NCBI RefSeq assembly: GCF_005871085.1
Contig: NZ_VAUP01000015.1
Location: 496,001 to 560,000, forward strand
DNA length: 64,000 nt
Source: Xanthobacter autotrophicus
GTDB lineage: Bacteria; Pseudomonadota; Alphaproteobacteria; Rhizobiales; Xanthobacteraceae
Direction of reading: 5' to 3'
The notes below the pieces were generated by a model that made no database searches, was not told where the DNA came from, and worked only from the letters and a program-made list of their open reading frames with translations. Position numbers and translations under genes: made by a program. The first letter of the stretch is position 1. The number at the start of each line of letters is the position of its first letter. Positions 47,089 to 55,880 of this stretch are shown here, piece after piece.

Positions 47089-48696
47089 CTTCCGTACAAA
47101 ACCGCGAACACCCGGCTGGGTGGCTCGGTCGGCGAGTACGGCTCTCTCCAGCACCGTCCTTGATCCGTGGATGCGAACGACGTGTGGGTCGACTTCGACG
47201 GCGTCGATCAGCGAGCGCAAGTAGGCTTTGCGGAACGGTACCTCGCCATTCGTAATGTTTAAGCGCATGAGCTGCCCGAAGCGGGCTAGCTTGTCCGCAT
47301 CAAGCCGGCTTGCGGCTGCGCCCTGATTCTCGATCCGCTCCAGCGCTGAGTGCGCGCGTTCCCGATCTGCCTTGAGCTTGGCGATTTGCTCCTTGAGCAT
47401 GTCGTCTGGTTCTGCGATGCCGTCGGCGACGAGCTGGTAGAGCCGCCGGAGCTTGTCTTCCGCGGTCGTCCGTTCGCGAGAGAGTTCGTCGAGCCGCGCC
47501 TGAACCTCGGCATCGGCTTTCACCCGCCGGTCGACGACGGACTGCAGCAGCGCCTCAAGCCGCTCGGGTATCAGCACGCGTTCGGCCACATGGCGTGTCA
47601 CGAGATGGTCGAGCTTCTCCATCGGCACCGCTTGCCCCTTACAGGCAGACTTGCCGACCCGGCCGGAGGTGGAGCAACTGTAGTAGCGATAGACCCTGCC
47701 GCTTTTCGATGTGCCGGTGCGCAGCGTCATGGCGCTGCCGCAACGGGCGCAGTAGGCCAGCCCCGTCAGCAGGATCGGACCTGAGATGACACGTGGCGGG
47801 CTGTTGTGCGGACTCTTGGCCCTGAGCGCCTTCTGCACCCTGTCGAAGGTTCGGCGCTCAAGGATGGCCGGCACGGCGATCGGGATAACTTCGCGCTGCG
47901 GCTTTACCTGACCGGTCTTGGAGCTTCGCTTGTTGAAGCTCCACTCTCCGACATAAACGGGATTGGTCAGGATCCCGTGGATGGTGCCGACGCCATAGCG
48001 GGCTCCGAGGCGGGTGCGATAGCCTTTGGCGTTGAGATGCTTGGTAATCTCCTTGATGCCCATGGGGCCCGATGCGCCATCTCCCTGAAGGTAGAGACCG
48101 AACATCAGCCGCACGAGCTCGGCTTCGACGGGATCGACGACGATCCGTTTCTTGACGCGATGGCCCCGCTTCTCAACCTCTTCGAGGGTGAAGCCAAGCG
48201 GAAGGCGGGAGCCGTTATAGAAACCCTGCCGGGCATTCTCCTTCATGGCTCTCAGCACATGCTTGGCGTTCTCCCGGGACTGGTACTCATCGAACAGGGC
48301 GATGACCTGCCGCATCATGACCTGAGCCGGATCATCGCCAAGTTCCTGGGTGATGGAGATGAGCCGCACGCCGTGCTTCGCGAGACGGCGGATGTACATC
48401 TCCAGCCCAAAGGCATCGCGGAAGAAGCGGCTGAAGCTGTGGACTACGATGACGTCGAAGGGACGATCATCGTCGCAGGCCCGCTCGATCATACGCTGAA
48501 ATTCGTGCCGGCTATCGTCCATGGCCGAGGCGCCCGGCTCCACATACTCCGCGACAACGGGCCAGCCCTGCCGTTCGCAGTAGGCGGCGGTCTGGAGGCG
48601 CTGGTCTGGGATGGAGAGGTCAACGTCGGCCTGCCGTGTGGTCGAAACCCGGAGATAAAGCGCGGCGCGGCTGGTGATCGGCGAGGTGACGTTCAT
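47032..48696 (-). CDS. Large serine recombinase (integrase)
   Basis: A 554-residue serine recombinase. N-terminal resolvase domain: RAALYLRVSTTRQADVDLS (catalytic Ser in RVS), VVHSFSRFFRDAF, ALFDEYQSRENAKH (helix E). Then the Recombinase domain (FYNGSRLPLGFTLEEVEKRG, GTIHGILTNPVYVGEW) and a zinc-ribbon domain with CARCG and the CSTSGRVGKSACKG pair, then a coiled coil. The ATG at 48696 has GGGAGA upstream; frame is open to 48756. The last 18 codons, WRALGESNPSL onward, are the antisense of tRNA-Glu from the CCA to 47032. Serine integrases need only short att sites and a directionality factor. Confidence 0.93.
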   Translation of the reverse strand: MNVTSPITSRAALYLRVSTTRQADVDLSIPDQRLQTAAYCERQGWPVVAEYVEPGASAMDDSRHEFQRMIERACDDDRPFDVIVVHSFSRFFRDAFGLEMYIRRLAKHGVRLISITQELGDDPAQVMMRQVIALFDEYQSRENAKHVLRAMKENARQGFYNGSRLPLGFTLEEVEKRGHRVKKRIVVDPVEAELVRLMFGLYLQGDGASGPMGIKEITKHLNAKGYRTRLGARYGVGTIHGILTNPVYVGEWSFNKRSSKTGQVKPQREVIPIAVPAILERRTFDRVQKALRAKSPHNSPPRVISGPILLTGLAYCARCGSAMTLRTGTSKSGRVYRYYSCSTSGRVGKSACKGQAVPMEKLDHLVTRHVAERVLIPERLEALLQSVVDRRVKADAEVQARLDELSRERTTAEDKLRRLYQLVADGIAEPDDMLKEQIAKLKADRERAHSALERIENQGAAASRLDADKLARFGQLMRLNITNGEVPFRKAYLRSLIDAVEVDPHVVRIHGSRTVLERAVLADRATQPGVRGFVRKWRALGESNPSLHRERVAS

Positions 48697-48736
48697 TGTC
48701 CGGTCGTCTCCCTTCTGGTCGAGCGCGACAGCACCG

Positions 48737-49054
48737 TCACCTAAGGAGCGTATCAATCTCCCACCTGAGAAAGGCTTCGATCACGTCGACTTCGTAAGGA
48801 GTGACCGGGATGGATGATGGCCAGTCGTCGGTGACATGCAGTGCATCCGAATCATGCTCGCCTGAGTCCGGCGTTGCAAGGCTTTGGCAGACATTTCGAA
48901 CGGTGCCAGCACCGCGGTCGGGGCTAATGGGGAAAGCTATAAGAGCCTTGCATGCCAATTGCCGTGGCGCATTGCTGCCCGGCTGGGCTGCTGATTTCTG
49001 CCGGCTAGGAGGGCGTGACGGGTGCATGCACGCAGGATCGCGGGGATCCCTCAA
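48737..49054 (-). CDS. Possible small protein upstream of the recombinase
   Basis: A 105-residue frame on the recombinase strand, ending 40 bp before it. The C-terminal 35 residues (WPSSIPVTPYEVDVIEAFLR) are well ordered, helical and acidic; the N-terminal half is Pro/Ser/Arg-rich and start-uncertain. Small accessory proteins (possible excision factors) often precede large serine integrases. I do not recognise a family and the start could be an inner codon. Confidence 0.35.
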   Translation of the reverse strand: MRDPRDPACMHPSRPPSRQKSAAQPGSNAPRQLACKALIAFPISPDRGAGTVRNVCQSLATPDSGEHDSDALHVTDDWPSSIPVTPYEVDVIEAFLRWEIDTLLR

Positions 49055-49387
49055 TTGGCAAACAGTCCAATTCTACGCCGTACAGCTGCGGCGTACCGCG
49101 TCGCGAAAATACCTGGGAGAGGCGGCGCAGATGCGTTTCAGGAAAACTGGGTGAACGAGCGCTCTGGCGGATAGCTCTGAACTTGACCCATCAGCGAGTT
49201 CGGAAGGTCCGATAGGCGGGACCTCGTCGGCCACCTCGCGCCTTACTGCGGGATCGGCTTCGAAGCAGCTGCGCAGTCGTTGCGCGCCGCCGAACGATAG
49301 CGGTAGTATCCGACCCGACTTGCGCCTCCGCTCAACCCTGCATTATGCCGGAGGGGCGTAGGAATTCTCCTTTCAGATCCGGGCCTC
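49055..49387. other. Gap of 330 bp before the ATPase operon
   Basis: No gene is supported. An inverted repeat TACGCCG / GCGGCGTA with 8-nt loop lies at 49074-49096. The region likely holds the operon promoter; no clear -10/-35 pair is claimed. No good ribosome binding site precedes the ATG at 49388. Confidence 0.5.
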
Positions 49388-51751
49388 ATGATTCCCCCTA
49401 GTGCTCCCGACTTTGAGAGCTGGCTCGATCTGTGCCGGGACCCGGCGCACGACGGCCTCTACTTTCTCGGGCCTCGTCAAAGTCGCATTACGTTTTACTC
49501 TCAGCAGGTCAGGGCCCTGCGGCTTGTCCACGCGCTCACGGCGACCGGTAAGCTCAAGTCAAAAGAGAAGGTCGCTGTTGTTGGTGCTGGCGCTGCAGGG
49601 ACGACAGTTGCCATGGCCTTCGCCTTGGCGGGGGCCGAGGTCATCCATTACTCGAACTCCGGCGGCGCCTTTCAGCTGCAAAGCGCTTCTCCTCGGCTGC
49701 TTCACCCTCATGTTTATGAATGGCCGGATCTAGGATCTCTAGACCTCCGCGCTGGCCTGCCGATCCTAGACTGGTCGGCTGACCCAGCTGGCGAAGTCAT
49801 CAAGCGTCTGAAAAAGGAGTTTGAGGCGGCCCAAGTCCATTTGAAGTCGAGCTTGGTTTCCAAACCAGGCACGTTGGAATCGGTGGCCGCAGGCAAACAC
49901 GGGTGGGAGCTTACCTTCGCTGGTACGGCCGATCTGGTGTTCTTTTCCAAGGTCGTCCTGGCGATGGGTTTTGGCGAAGAGGCTGTCCTGCCAGGCGCAG
50001 AAACTCTTGGCTACTGGAGTCCCGGCAACCTCAGTGCCGCAGCGATCGAGGCCGCACCCGAAGTCACCTATCTTCTGAGCGGCACGGGCGACGGCGGGCT
50101 CACCGACCTGATGTCATTGCTGATCGACGACTTTCAGCATGTCGCCTTCGCGGAAGAGGTGCTGGGCCGGTTCAATGGAGACGCGCTAACGCGCGCTGCA
50201 GAGGCGGCATTCGCAGGGCAGACTCTGGACAGCGACCTGAAGAGCGCGTTCGATACACATATTCGCCCGGCGCTCGCAGCAGCGGAAGTCTCCGCATGGC
50301 TGCAAACCCGCCTGCGGATGGATCGCCGGCTGACCCTCAACAGCTCGGGGCCGGTTTTCGCTTTTGGCCGCGCTGCGCGTCTCAATCAGGTGCTCGCATA
50401 TGCCGTCCTCGAAGCGGCGACGGACGCCGGCCGACCCGTTAACCTAACCCGAGGTACCGTCGAGTCGATCACGGTGGAAGTGAAAGAGCGGAGCGTCGCC
50501 TTCAAAACGGGCGGGCCGGGAACGGTGGTCGCGGATCACGCCATCCTGCGTCATGGTCCAGAGACCGCGGCCCGGTACGCGTGCGCGAAGGTGCAATACG
50601 ACGCCTATCTAGCCCACTTGAAGATTACCCTCCGTAACAAACCTGAGCTTGGCGTCCCGCCGCGCCTGGATCCGCAGACGTTCAAGTTCTTCGACGAGCG
50701 GCGGATCAGCGCCTTGGTTCAAGGGCCTGCGGCCGCGGACCAGACGAACGCCGCCGCCCGGGGCGAAGCCACGGTGTTGGTCGGGGTCGATGAGGCCTCA
50801 AAGCGGCTGTTTGAAAAAGGGCGAGTGAGCCTGGCGGATATCGCGGAGCGCTGCGAACGCGGAGATCCGTACGAAATTCACCTGGTTTGCTCGCCTTCGG
50901 AGTTCCCGGAGGCCGAAGCGCTCGTTCGCTTGGCGGCAGCCAGCGCCGGTCGCATTACCTTGTCGGCCGACGCTACTGTTCAACACGACTGGTCTAAGCT
51001 GTCGGCGCACATCACGGCCCAACCTCCTCCGGTCATCAGCTATCGTCCGGTGGCCCTGCCGGTTGTCAACTTGGACAGAACCATCGACTTGTGCCTGCTT
51101 CGGTTGTTGGATCGGGGTCTGGTGTCGGTTGTCGCAACCTCGAAGGTCCCCGGCGTCGGCGTCCTCAGCCCCGAAATCGCCGGGGCCTTGAGCGCGACCT
51201 GGATGACTTGGCGAACGGAGCTCGTGGCAAACCCTGTCCTATGTTCCAGCTTTCTGCGATGGCTCTACAGCGTTGACCCCCACGGCCGCACGCCATGGAG
51301 CGGCGATCACGTGGCCACCGCCGACCTCGTGGCTGCGCTGGTATATATGTTGGCCACCCATCTTGGGGAAAAGCTACATCCGGCGTCCCCGGGTCGCGGC
51401 AACCTTGAACTCGTTGACCGGGGGGTGGCCCTCGGCAGCGGTTGTCGATCGCTTGCCAATGAAGAACTGCGAGACCGCTCGGATGCGGAGCAGTGGGGTG
51501 TCGAAGCGCTCATCCTGGCCGGCACGAGCGAAGTCGATATCGTCGAGCCGTTCGACCGTCTCGGTGCCGACGCGGCCTCTGGCAGTCTCAGAGCCGCCCG
51601 CCGGGTCAAGCCAGCCCTAATCCAGAATAGCAAGGCCTGGAGCCGGCGGTTGGCGGCGAGTCTCAGCGAGTGGACCGCTGCGGTCGAGGCTGAGTTCGCC
51701 GCTATGAGAAGGCGGCAGAAGGCGTCCCTCGAGGAGGTGACCAAGTCATGA
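49388..51751 (+). CDS. FAD/NAD-binding protein, first gene of a putative three-component conflict system
   Basis: A 787-residue protein. Residues 61-85 form a Rossmann dinucleotide fold (KVAVVGAGAAGTTVAMAFALAG). Near 230, YLLSGTGDGGLTDLMSLLID is a second Gly-rich nucleotide site, so it may be a two-dinucleotide flavoprotein oxidoreductase. The middle (VNLTRGTVESITVEVKERSVAF) continues an FAD-dependent scheme. The C-terminal 200 residues are a separate domain with LYSVDPHGRTPWSGDHVATA, GVALGSGCRSLANEEL and ILAGTSEVDIVEPF, which may be the coupling part to the ATPase partner. It overlaps the next gene by 4 bp (51748-51751). Effector role is inference; related known systems place the effector at this position. 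Confidence 0.7.
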   Translation: MIPPSAPDFESWLDLCRDPAHDGLYFLGPRQSRITFYSQQVRALRLVHALTATGKLKSKEKVAVVGAGAAGTTVAMAFALAGAEVIHYSNSGGAFQLQSASPRLLHPHVYEWPDLGSLDLRAGLPILDWSADPAGEVIKRLKKEFEAAQVHLKSSLVSKPGTLESVAAGKHGWELTFAGTADLVFFSKVVLAMGFGEEAVLPGAETLGYWSPGNLSAAAIEAAPEVTYLLSGTGDGGLTDLMSLLIDDFQHVAFAEEVLGRFNGDALTRAAEAAFAGQTLDSDLKSAFDTHIRPALAAAEVSAWLQTRLRMDRRLTLNSSGPVFAFGRAARLNQVLAYAVLEAATDAGRPVNLTRGTVESITVEVKERSVAFKTGGPGTVVADHAILRHGPETAARYACAKVQYDAYLAHLKITLRNKPELGVPPRLDPQTFKFFDERRISALVQGPAAADQTNAAARGEATVLVGVDEASKRLFEKGRVSLADIAERCERGDPYEIHLVCSPSEFPEAEALVRLAAASAGRITLSADATVQHDWSKLSAHITAQPPPVISYRPVALPVVNLDRTIDLCLLRLLDRGLVSVVATSKVPGVGVLSPEIAGALSATWMTWRTELVANPVLCSSFLRWLYSVDPHGRTPWSGDHVATADLVAALVYMLATHLGEKLHPASPGRGNLELVDRGVALGSGCRSLANEELRDRSDAEQWGVEALILAGTSEVDIVEPFDRLGADAASGSLRAARRVKPALIQNSKAWSRRLAASLSEWTAAVEAEFAAMRRRQKASLEEVTKS

Positions 51752-52392
51752 CTCTTAGTGAGTTCTGCGATCGCGTCCTTAACGCCGCCAAGAGCGCTGG
51801 GCGCACGGCGACCCGAGTGGACGACTATGCCGCCCGCAGCTTTCCAAGTAGTAATGACGATATCTCGCCGGTGAAGTCGGGTGAGGTGGTCGGGCTGCAG
51901 CTGGGCTCCTATCCGGTGCTCGCGGCGACGCTTCAGCTCAACGACCGGGCGGCGCTCACTGCGCGTCTCAAGGCGCTTCACGGACAAGTGGTCATCGCCC
52001 GCTCGTATATGCGTCCCGCGGAAGTCATCAACGCGCATCTGTTTCTCTGTGCTACCGAATCTGGCGTCGGCGACTGGGAATCTATCGTCGATATTGCCGA
52101 GCGCGATGAATCGGTCTGCCGCAAGGTAGTTTGGGTGCCGGCCTTGGACGATTTGGACAAATCCTTTGATGCATTTGTCGCGCGCACCTTCCTCGCGAGG
52201 CCATGGGACGGCGACGACGCCGTCCTCGATGCGCCCTTGGACCATAATCGCCACGTGGTTCGGAGCGCGCTGATTGCGGCCGGGTTGGATCCTGCGATGG
52301 CAACTCGTTGGGAGCAATTGATCGATAAGACTACCGACGATCCTGATGTGCTCGTAGCCAAGCTCGTTGCGTTGATGGAGCCGAAGCCATGA
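51748..52392 (+). CDS. ABC-three-component middle-component-1-like protein
   Basis: A 214-residue protein (MTLSEFCDRVLNAAKSAGRT start). Blocks LHGQVVIARSYMRPAEVINA and ESIVDIAERDESVCRKVVW followed by TFLARPWDGD match, in my recollection, middle component 1 of ABC-three-component systems (the CRK-VW and TFLARPW parts). Such proteins bridge an effector and an ABC ATPase. The C-terminal part (VVRSALIAAGLDPAMATRWE) is a short helical bundle. Overlaps both neighbours by 4 bp, so translation is coupled. The family call needs a profile search. Confidence 0.65.
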   Translation: MTLSEFCDRVLNAAKSAGRTATRVDDYAARSFPSSNDDISPVKSGEVVGLQLGSYPVLAATLQLNDRAALTARLKALHGQVVIARSYMRPAEVINAHLFLCATESGVGDWESIVDIAERDESVCRKVVWVPALDDLDKSFDAFVARTFLARPWDGDDAVLDAPLDHNRHVVRSALIAAGLDPAMATRWEQLIDKTTDDPDVLVAKLVALMEPKP

Positions 52393-55300
52393 GCGACGAT
52401 CTCTTCCTAACGCGGTTGAGCTTGAAGCATTTTCGCAACTTTGCGACGCTTGACGTCGAGTTGGCGCCGCAACCCGGCGTGATGATTGTTCAGGGCTCCA
52501 ACGGCCTTGGAAAATCGTCGCTCTTTCAAGGCATGGAGTGGCTGCTCACCGATCAGATCGAGCAGTTTCGGCTGGTCGACAAGAGCCGCGTCAGAGCGAG
52601 CTACCTGTGTCGATGGACCAAGCCGGTGGCGGAGCCGACGGCGGTCGTCATGGGCTTTTCCGATGGCGTGACGCTGACGCGCGAGCTGGCGACGCCCAAG
52701 TCCAAAACATCAAAGCTCTCGGGTCATGAGGATCTTGCGGCGTACCTTACGGCGCCAGACTGGGAGGCGACCGTAGGCGATCTGGGTCACTATCTGCTGC
52801 TTACCCATTTCCTGTCGCAATCAAACCTCCCCCGGTTGGCGCACCGGGATGGGCCAGTCTTGTTCGACATTCTAAAGGACGCCGCTCAAAGCCGACGGCC
52901 TGAAGCAATCGCCAAGGCGCTTCACGGCGCAGGCACAACCCGGCCTGCACGGGCATTCAAGGCGCTGAAGGACAAGGTCGACGCCGCAGCGGCGGCCCTG
53001 CGGTTGCTGCTCGATCAAGAACAGGCTGCCTGGGCTGATGCGCAGGTCTCTGGCGCGCTCGACGACGGGCAGCGGCGGGCGCTTGGACTCACGATCGTGG
53101 GGTTAATCCAGGCAGCGGTTCCGTCAAATGCCCAAGCCGACCCGGATGTCGGACCCATCGCGCTCGCCGCGCGCCTGGCTGAAGGGCGGCAAGCCGTGGA
53201 ACAGCGATCGCTCGCCCTTGCGCGCGCCAAGGCGCTCTTGACCGAACGCCGGGGTCTGCAGGTGGAGCGATCGACGGCAGAGCAGGTCATTGGCGCCGCC
53301 GAGACGCGGCTCGCGGCGCTGATCGAGGCAGCGGAGGACGCGAGCGAGCGTACGGCAACGGCCCGGTCGAAACTTGAGACACTAGTCGCCCAGCTTGCTG
53401 CCGAAGGCGCGCGCCTAGCCTCCCTGCGAGAGCTATCGGACGCTGAGATCGCGCTGCAGCAATTGGCGGCGCAACCGGCGTCACTGGTGGCGACGCAGGC
53501 GACCGCTCAGCGCCTGGCCGCTGAGACGCAGATTGGCCGCCTCCAACGCCGTCGCCAGATCGAGAATCGCCTAGGCTCGGAGCGCGACGCGCTCGCGGGA
53601 GAGATCGAGCGCGTGGTGCGGCAGAAGCAGGCTGTCGACACCCTGCGGTCCGCCGACCTTCGACTGACCGATTTGCATTCCGCCCTGACGGCCCTGCGCG
53701 CCGAGTACCCCGACCTTGAGGCGCGTCTCGAAGCTGCCGAGGTCGCGGAGACGCAGGCCGCTGCGGTGGCAGAGGGCTTGCAGACCGCGCTGTCGACCAT
53801 GACCGGAGCTGCTGATGAAATTACCGAGGCAGTGAGCACGATAGTCGCCAATCTCGGTCCTGAAGCCTGCGGTTGCCCAGTCTGTGCGACCGAGTTTCCG
53901 GATCCCTCGGTGTTGCGCGCCCGCGCCCAGGCCGCAGCTGATCGTCTCGCGCCCGCTATCCGTCAGCAACAGGCGCAGCTCGAACAGGCGAGCGCCCAAC
54001 ATCGTGAGCGAGTCGCGCGACGGAACCACCTTTGCCTGGCGAAGGCGCGCGTCGACGAAGCCGAGGCGGCGCTTGAGGCCGAACGGCTCGAGAGAGAGGG
54101 CTTTCGGCGCAGAGCCGAGGCCGAGGGGGTCGCTGACAGTGCCGACCTCACCCGCGTTGCGGACGCCCTAGCGCAGTTGATTGAAAGCTTGGAGCGCAGA
54201 CTGCGGCGACGGTCGCGCTGGCGCGCGATGTTGGGAGCGGTCGACGCCGCCGCTGCAACCCAGAGCGCCGTCCGGCAGCGCGACGAGGCGGTGCGGGTCA
54301 TCGAGGCGGAAGGCCGCGCACAGGCGGATCGAGACCGCCGCCGGTCGCAGCTAGAGGCCGACGTCGTCCGCATTTCAGTGGCCTTGTTCGGAGGGGACAA
54401 AGCCAACCTGGAAGCGCGGGCTGCGGAAGTGACCCGGCTCGAGACCTCGTCTGCCGGCGCGCGGGTTCAGCAGGTGTCTGTCCAAGCTGAACTCGCCGCG
54501 GCCGAACAACTCGGGACACTGCTGACGCTCGAGCGCGTCGAGCTTGAGGCGCGGCGGGACGAGACTCGACAGACCCTTCGGACGCTCGACACGCGCTACG
54601 CCGCGCAGTCCGTGGAATGGTCGTCCTTAGGTCTTGGTGGTGAACTCGGTGACGCGGCGCAAGCGGCGATTGACCGCGAGGAGCAGGCACTCATGTCAGG
54701 GCGAAACGCCTTGGCCGACGCCGGGGCGCAACTGACCCGTTTGCGCGAGGCGGCCACAGCTTGGTCTAAGCAAGGCGCCCATAAGGAGGCGCTGGAGAGA
54801 CTTCGCGCGCATGTTCACGGCGCCGCCAACCATACCCGCGAGCAGATCCGCACCGCGTCAACAGCCGAATTGAAGGCGCTGGTCGAACGGTCGGCGCTGA
54901 TTGCTCGTACCAAGGCGATTGCGGCTCAGGCCAGCACAGCGATCGAGGGGGAGCTGAGCACCTTCAACGACGAATACATTCAGCCGCTCGCGCGGCTGAT
55001 GGTGCGAGTCAACCGCGCTATCCTTTGTGATCCACGGATCGGCGTAGAGTTTCGCATCGACGGCAACGCCGTCAATCAAGCGGCGGTGAAGGGCGACCTG
55101 ATCCCGACGGATCGCGGCGGCATCAACCCTCTGCTGGTCCACAGCGAAGGCCAGATGGCGGCCCTCGGTGTCAGCCTTCTCTGCGCCGCCAGCCTGACCT
55201 TTCCGTGGTCGCGCTGGAAGGCGTTGGTTCTGGACGACCCCCTGCAACACAACGACGCAATCCATGCATCCGCGTTCGCCGATTTCGTTGGCAACATCGT

Positions 55301-55481
55301 TCTTGATCGGCGCTACCAAGTACTGCTCACAACCCACGAGTTGTCCCAGGCGGAGTTCCTGCGCCGCAAGTTTCGGGCGCGAGACATACCATGCACCCTC
55401 GTCAACCTTCTGGGGGCGGGCGAGGGTGGCGTCCAACAGGCCATCCAAGGCCCCGAAGCGCCTCGGGCGGCAGTGGGCTAG
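52389..55481 (+). CDS. SMC/Rad50-like ABC ATPase with zinc hook
   Basis: A 1030-residue ABC ATPase. Residues 36-44 are Walker A (QGSNGLGKSS). A long coiled coil (about 180-830, charged, Ala/Glu/Arg-rich) is split by a zinc hook GPEACGCPVCATEFP (Cys about 493-499, CxxC of Rad50 type). The second ATPase half has the signature LLVHSEGQMAALGVSLLCA (about 919), Walker B KALVLDDPLQHND (about 946) and a H-loop LLTTHE (about 980). Such ATPases hold DNA or protein ends and couple ATP to conformational change. Ends with an Ala/Arg-rich tail. Last gene of the operon, 4-bp overlap with the gene before. Confidence 0.88.
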   Translation: MSDDLFLTRLSLKHFRNFATLDVELAPQPGVMIVQGSNGLGKSSLFQGMEWLLTDQIEQFRLVDKSRVRASYLCRWTKPVAEPTAVVMGFSDGVTLTRELATPKSKTSKLSGHEDLAAYLTAPDWEATVGDLGHYLLLTHFLSQSNLPRLAHRDGPVLFDILKDAAQSRRPEAIAKALHGAGTTRPARAFKALKDKVDAAAAALRLLLDQEQAAWADAQVSGALDDGQRRALGLTIVGLIQAAVPSNAQADPDVGPIALAARLAEGRQAVEQRSLALARAKALLTERRGLQVERSTAEQVIGAAETRLAALIEAAEDASERTATARSKLETLVAQLAAEGARLASLRELSDAEIALQQLAAQPASLVATQATAQRLAAETQIGRLQRRRQIENRLGSERDALAGEIERVVRQKQAVDTLRSADLRLTDLHSALTALRAEYPDLEARLEAAEVAETQAAAVAEGLQTALSTMTGAADEITEAVSTIVANLGPEACGCPVCATEFPDPSVLRARAQAAADRLAPAIRQQQAQLEQASAQHRERVARRNHLCLAKARVDEAEAALEAERLEREGFRRRAEAEGVADSADLTRVADALAQLIESLERRLRRRSRWRAMLGAVDAAAATQSAVRQRDEAVRVIEAEGRAQADRDRRRSQLEADVVRISVALFGGDKANLEARAAEVTRLETSSAGARVQQVSVQAELAAAEQLGTLLTLERVELEARRDETRQTLRTLDTRYAAQSVEWSSLGLGGELGDAAQAAIDREEQALMSGRNALADAGAQLTRLREAATAWSKQGAHKEALERLRAHVHGAANHTREQIRTASTAELKALVERSALIARTKAIAAQASTAIEGELSTFNDEYIQPLARLMVRVNRAILCDPRIGVEFRIDGNAVNQAAVKGDLIPTDRGGINPLLVHSEGQMAALGVSLLCAASLTFPWSRWKALVLDDPLQHNDAIHASAFADFVGNIVLDRRYQVLLTTHELSQAEFLRRKFRARDIPCTLVNLLGAGEGGVQQAIQGPEAPRAAVG

Positions 55482-55880
55482 GCGGAATGCGCCTAAGCCT
55501 TTGTTTGAGGAGATGGTGGACGCCGATCGTCTGCTGCCATGAAGCGCGCTTGCTGCTAACGGTCTGCTTCTCGCGCGCGTGAATGTCCGGTGCTGCCGCG
55601 CTTCGACCGCACAGACATTCTCCCTCACTCGCCGAGACTAGAAAGTCGCCCACACTCCGCCTTACGCGATGGCCAGCCCCTGCCGGTCTGCCGCGGCTGG
55701 GTCAAGGCCGTAGCCGAGTGAGCGGTGGCGCGAAGCGCCAGCCTTGATGCGGCTGCGGCGGACCGGCCTACTGGTCCTGCGCGGAGGCGCTTTTCTGTGA
55801 ATGGCGTTAGTCGCCCGGCGGAGATGTCATGGATCGGCGATAGATTGCGGACTTCCCGTTGACGTCGCCCGCATATCCGC
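55482..55880. other. Gap of about 400 bp
   Basis: No gene is supported. Open frames here are short and shadow-like. It likely holds the operon terminator and the promoter for the gene at 55881. I see no clear hairpin with U-run. Confidence 0.45.

Noticed and set aside
48737-49054. Directionality factor of the serine recombinase
   Set aside because: Only position supports it; the sequence shows no recognised motif, so it is listed just as a possible small protein.
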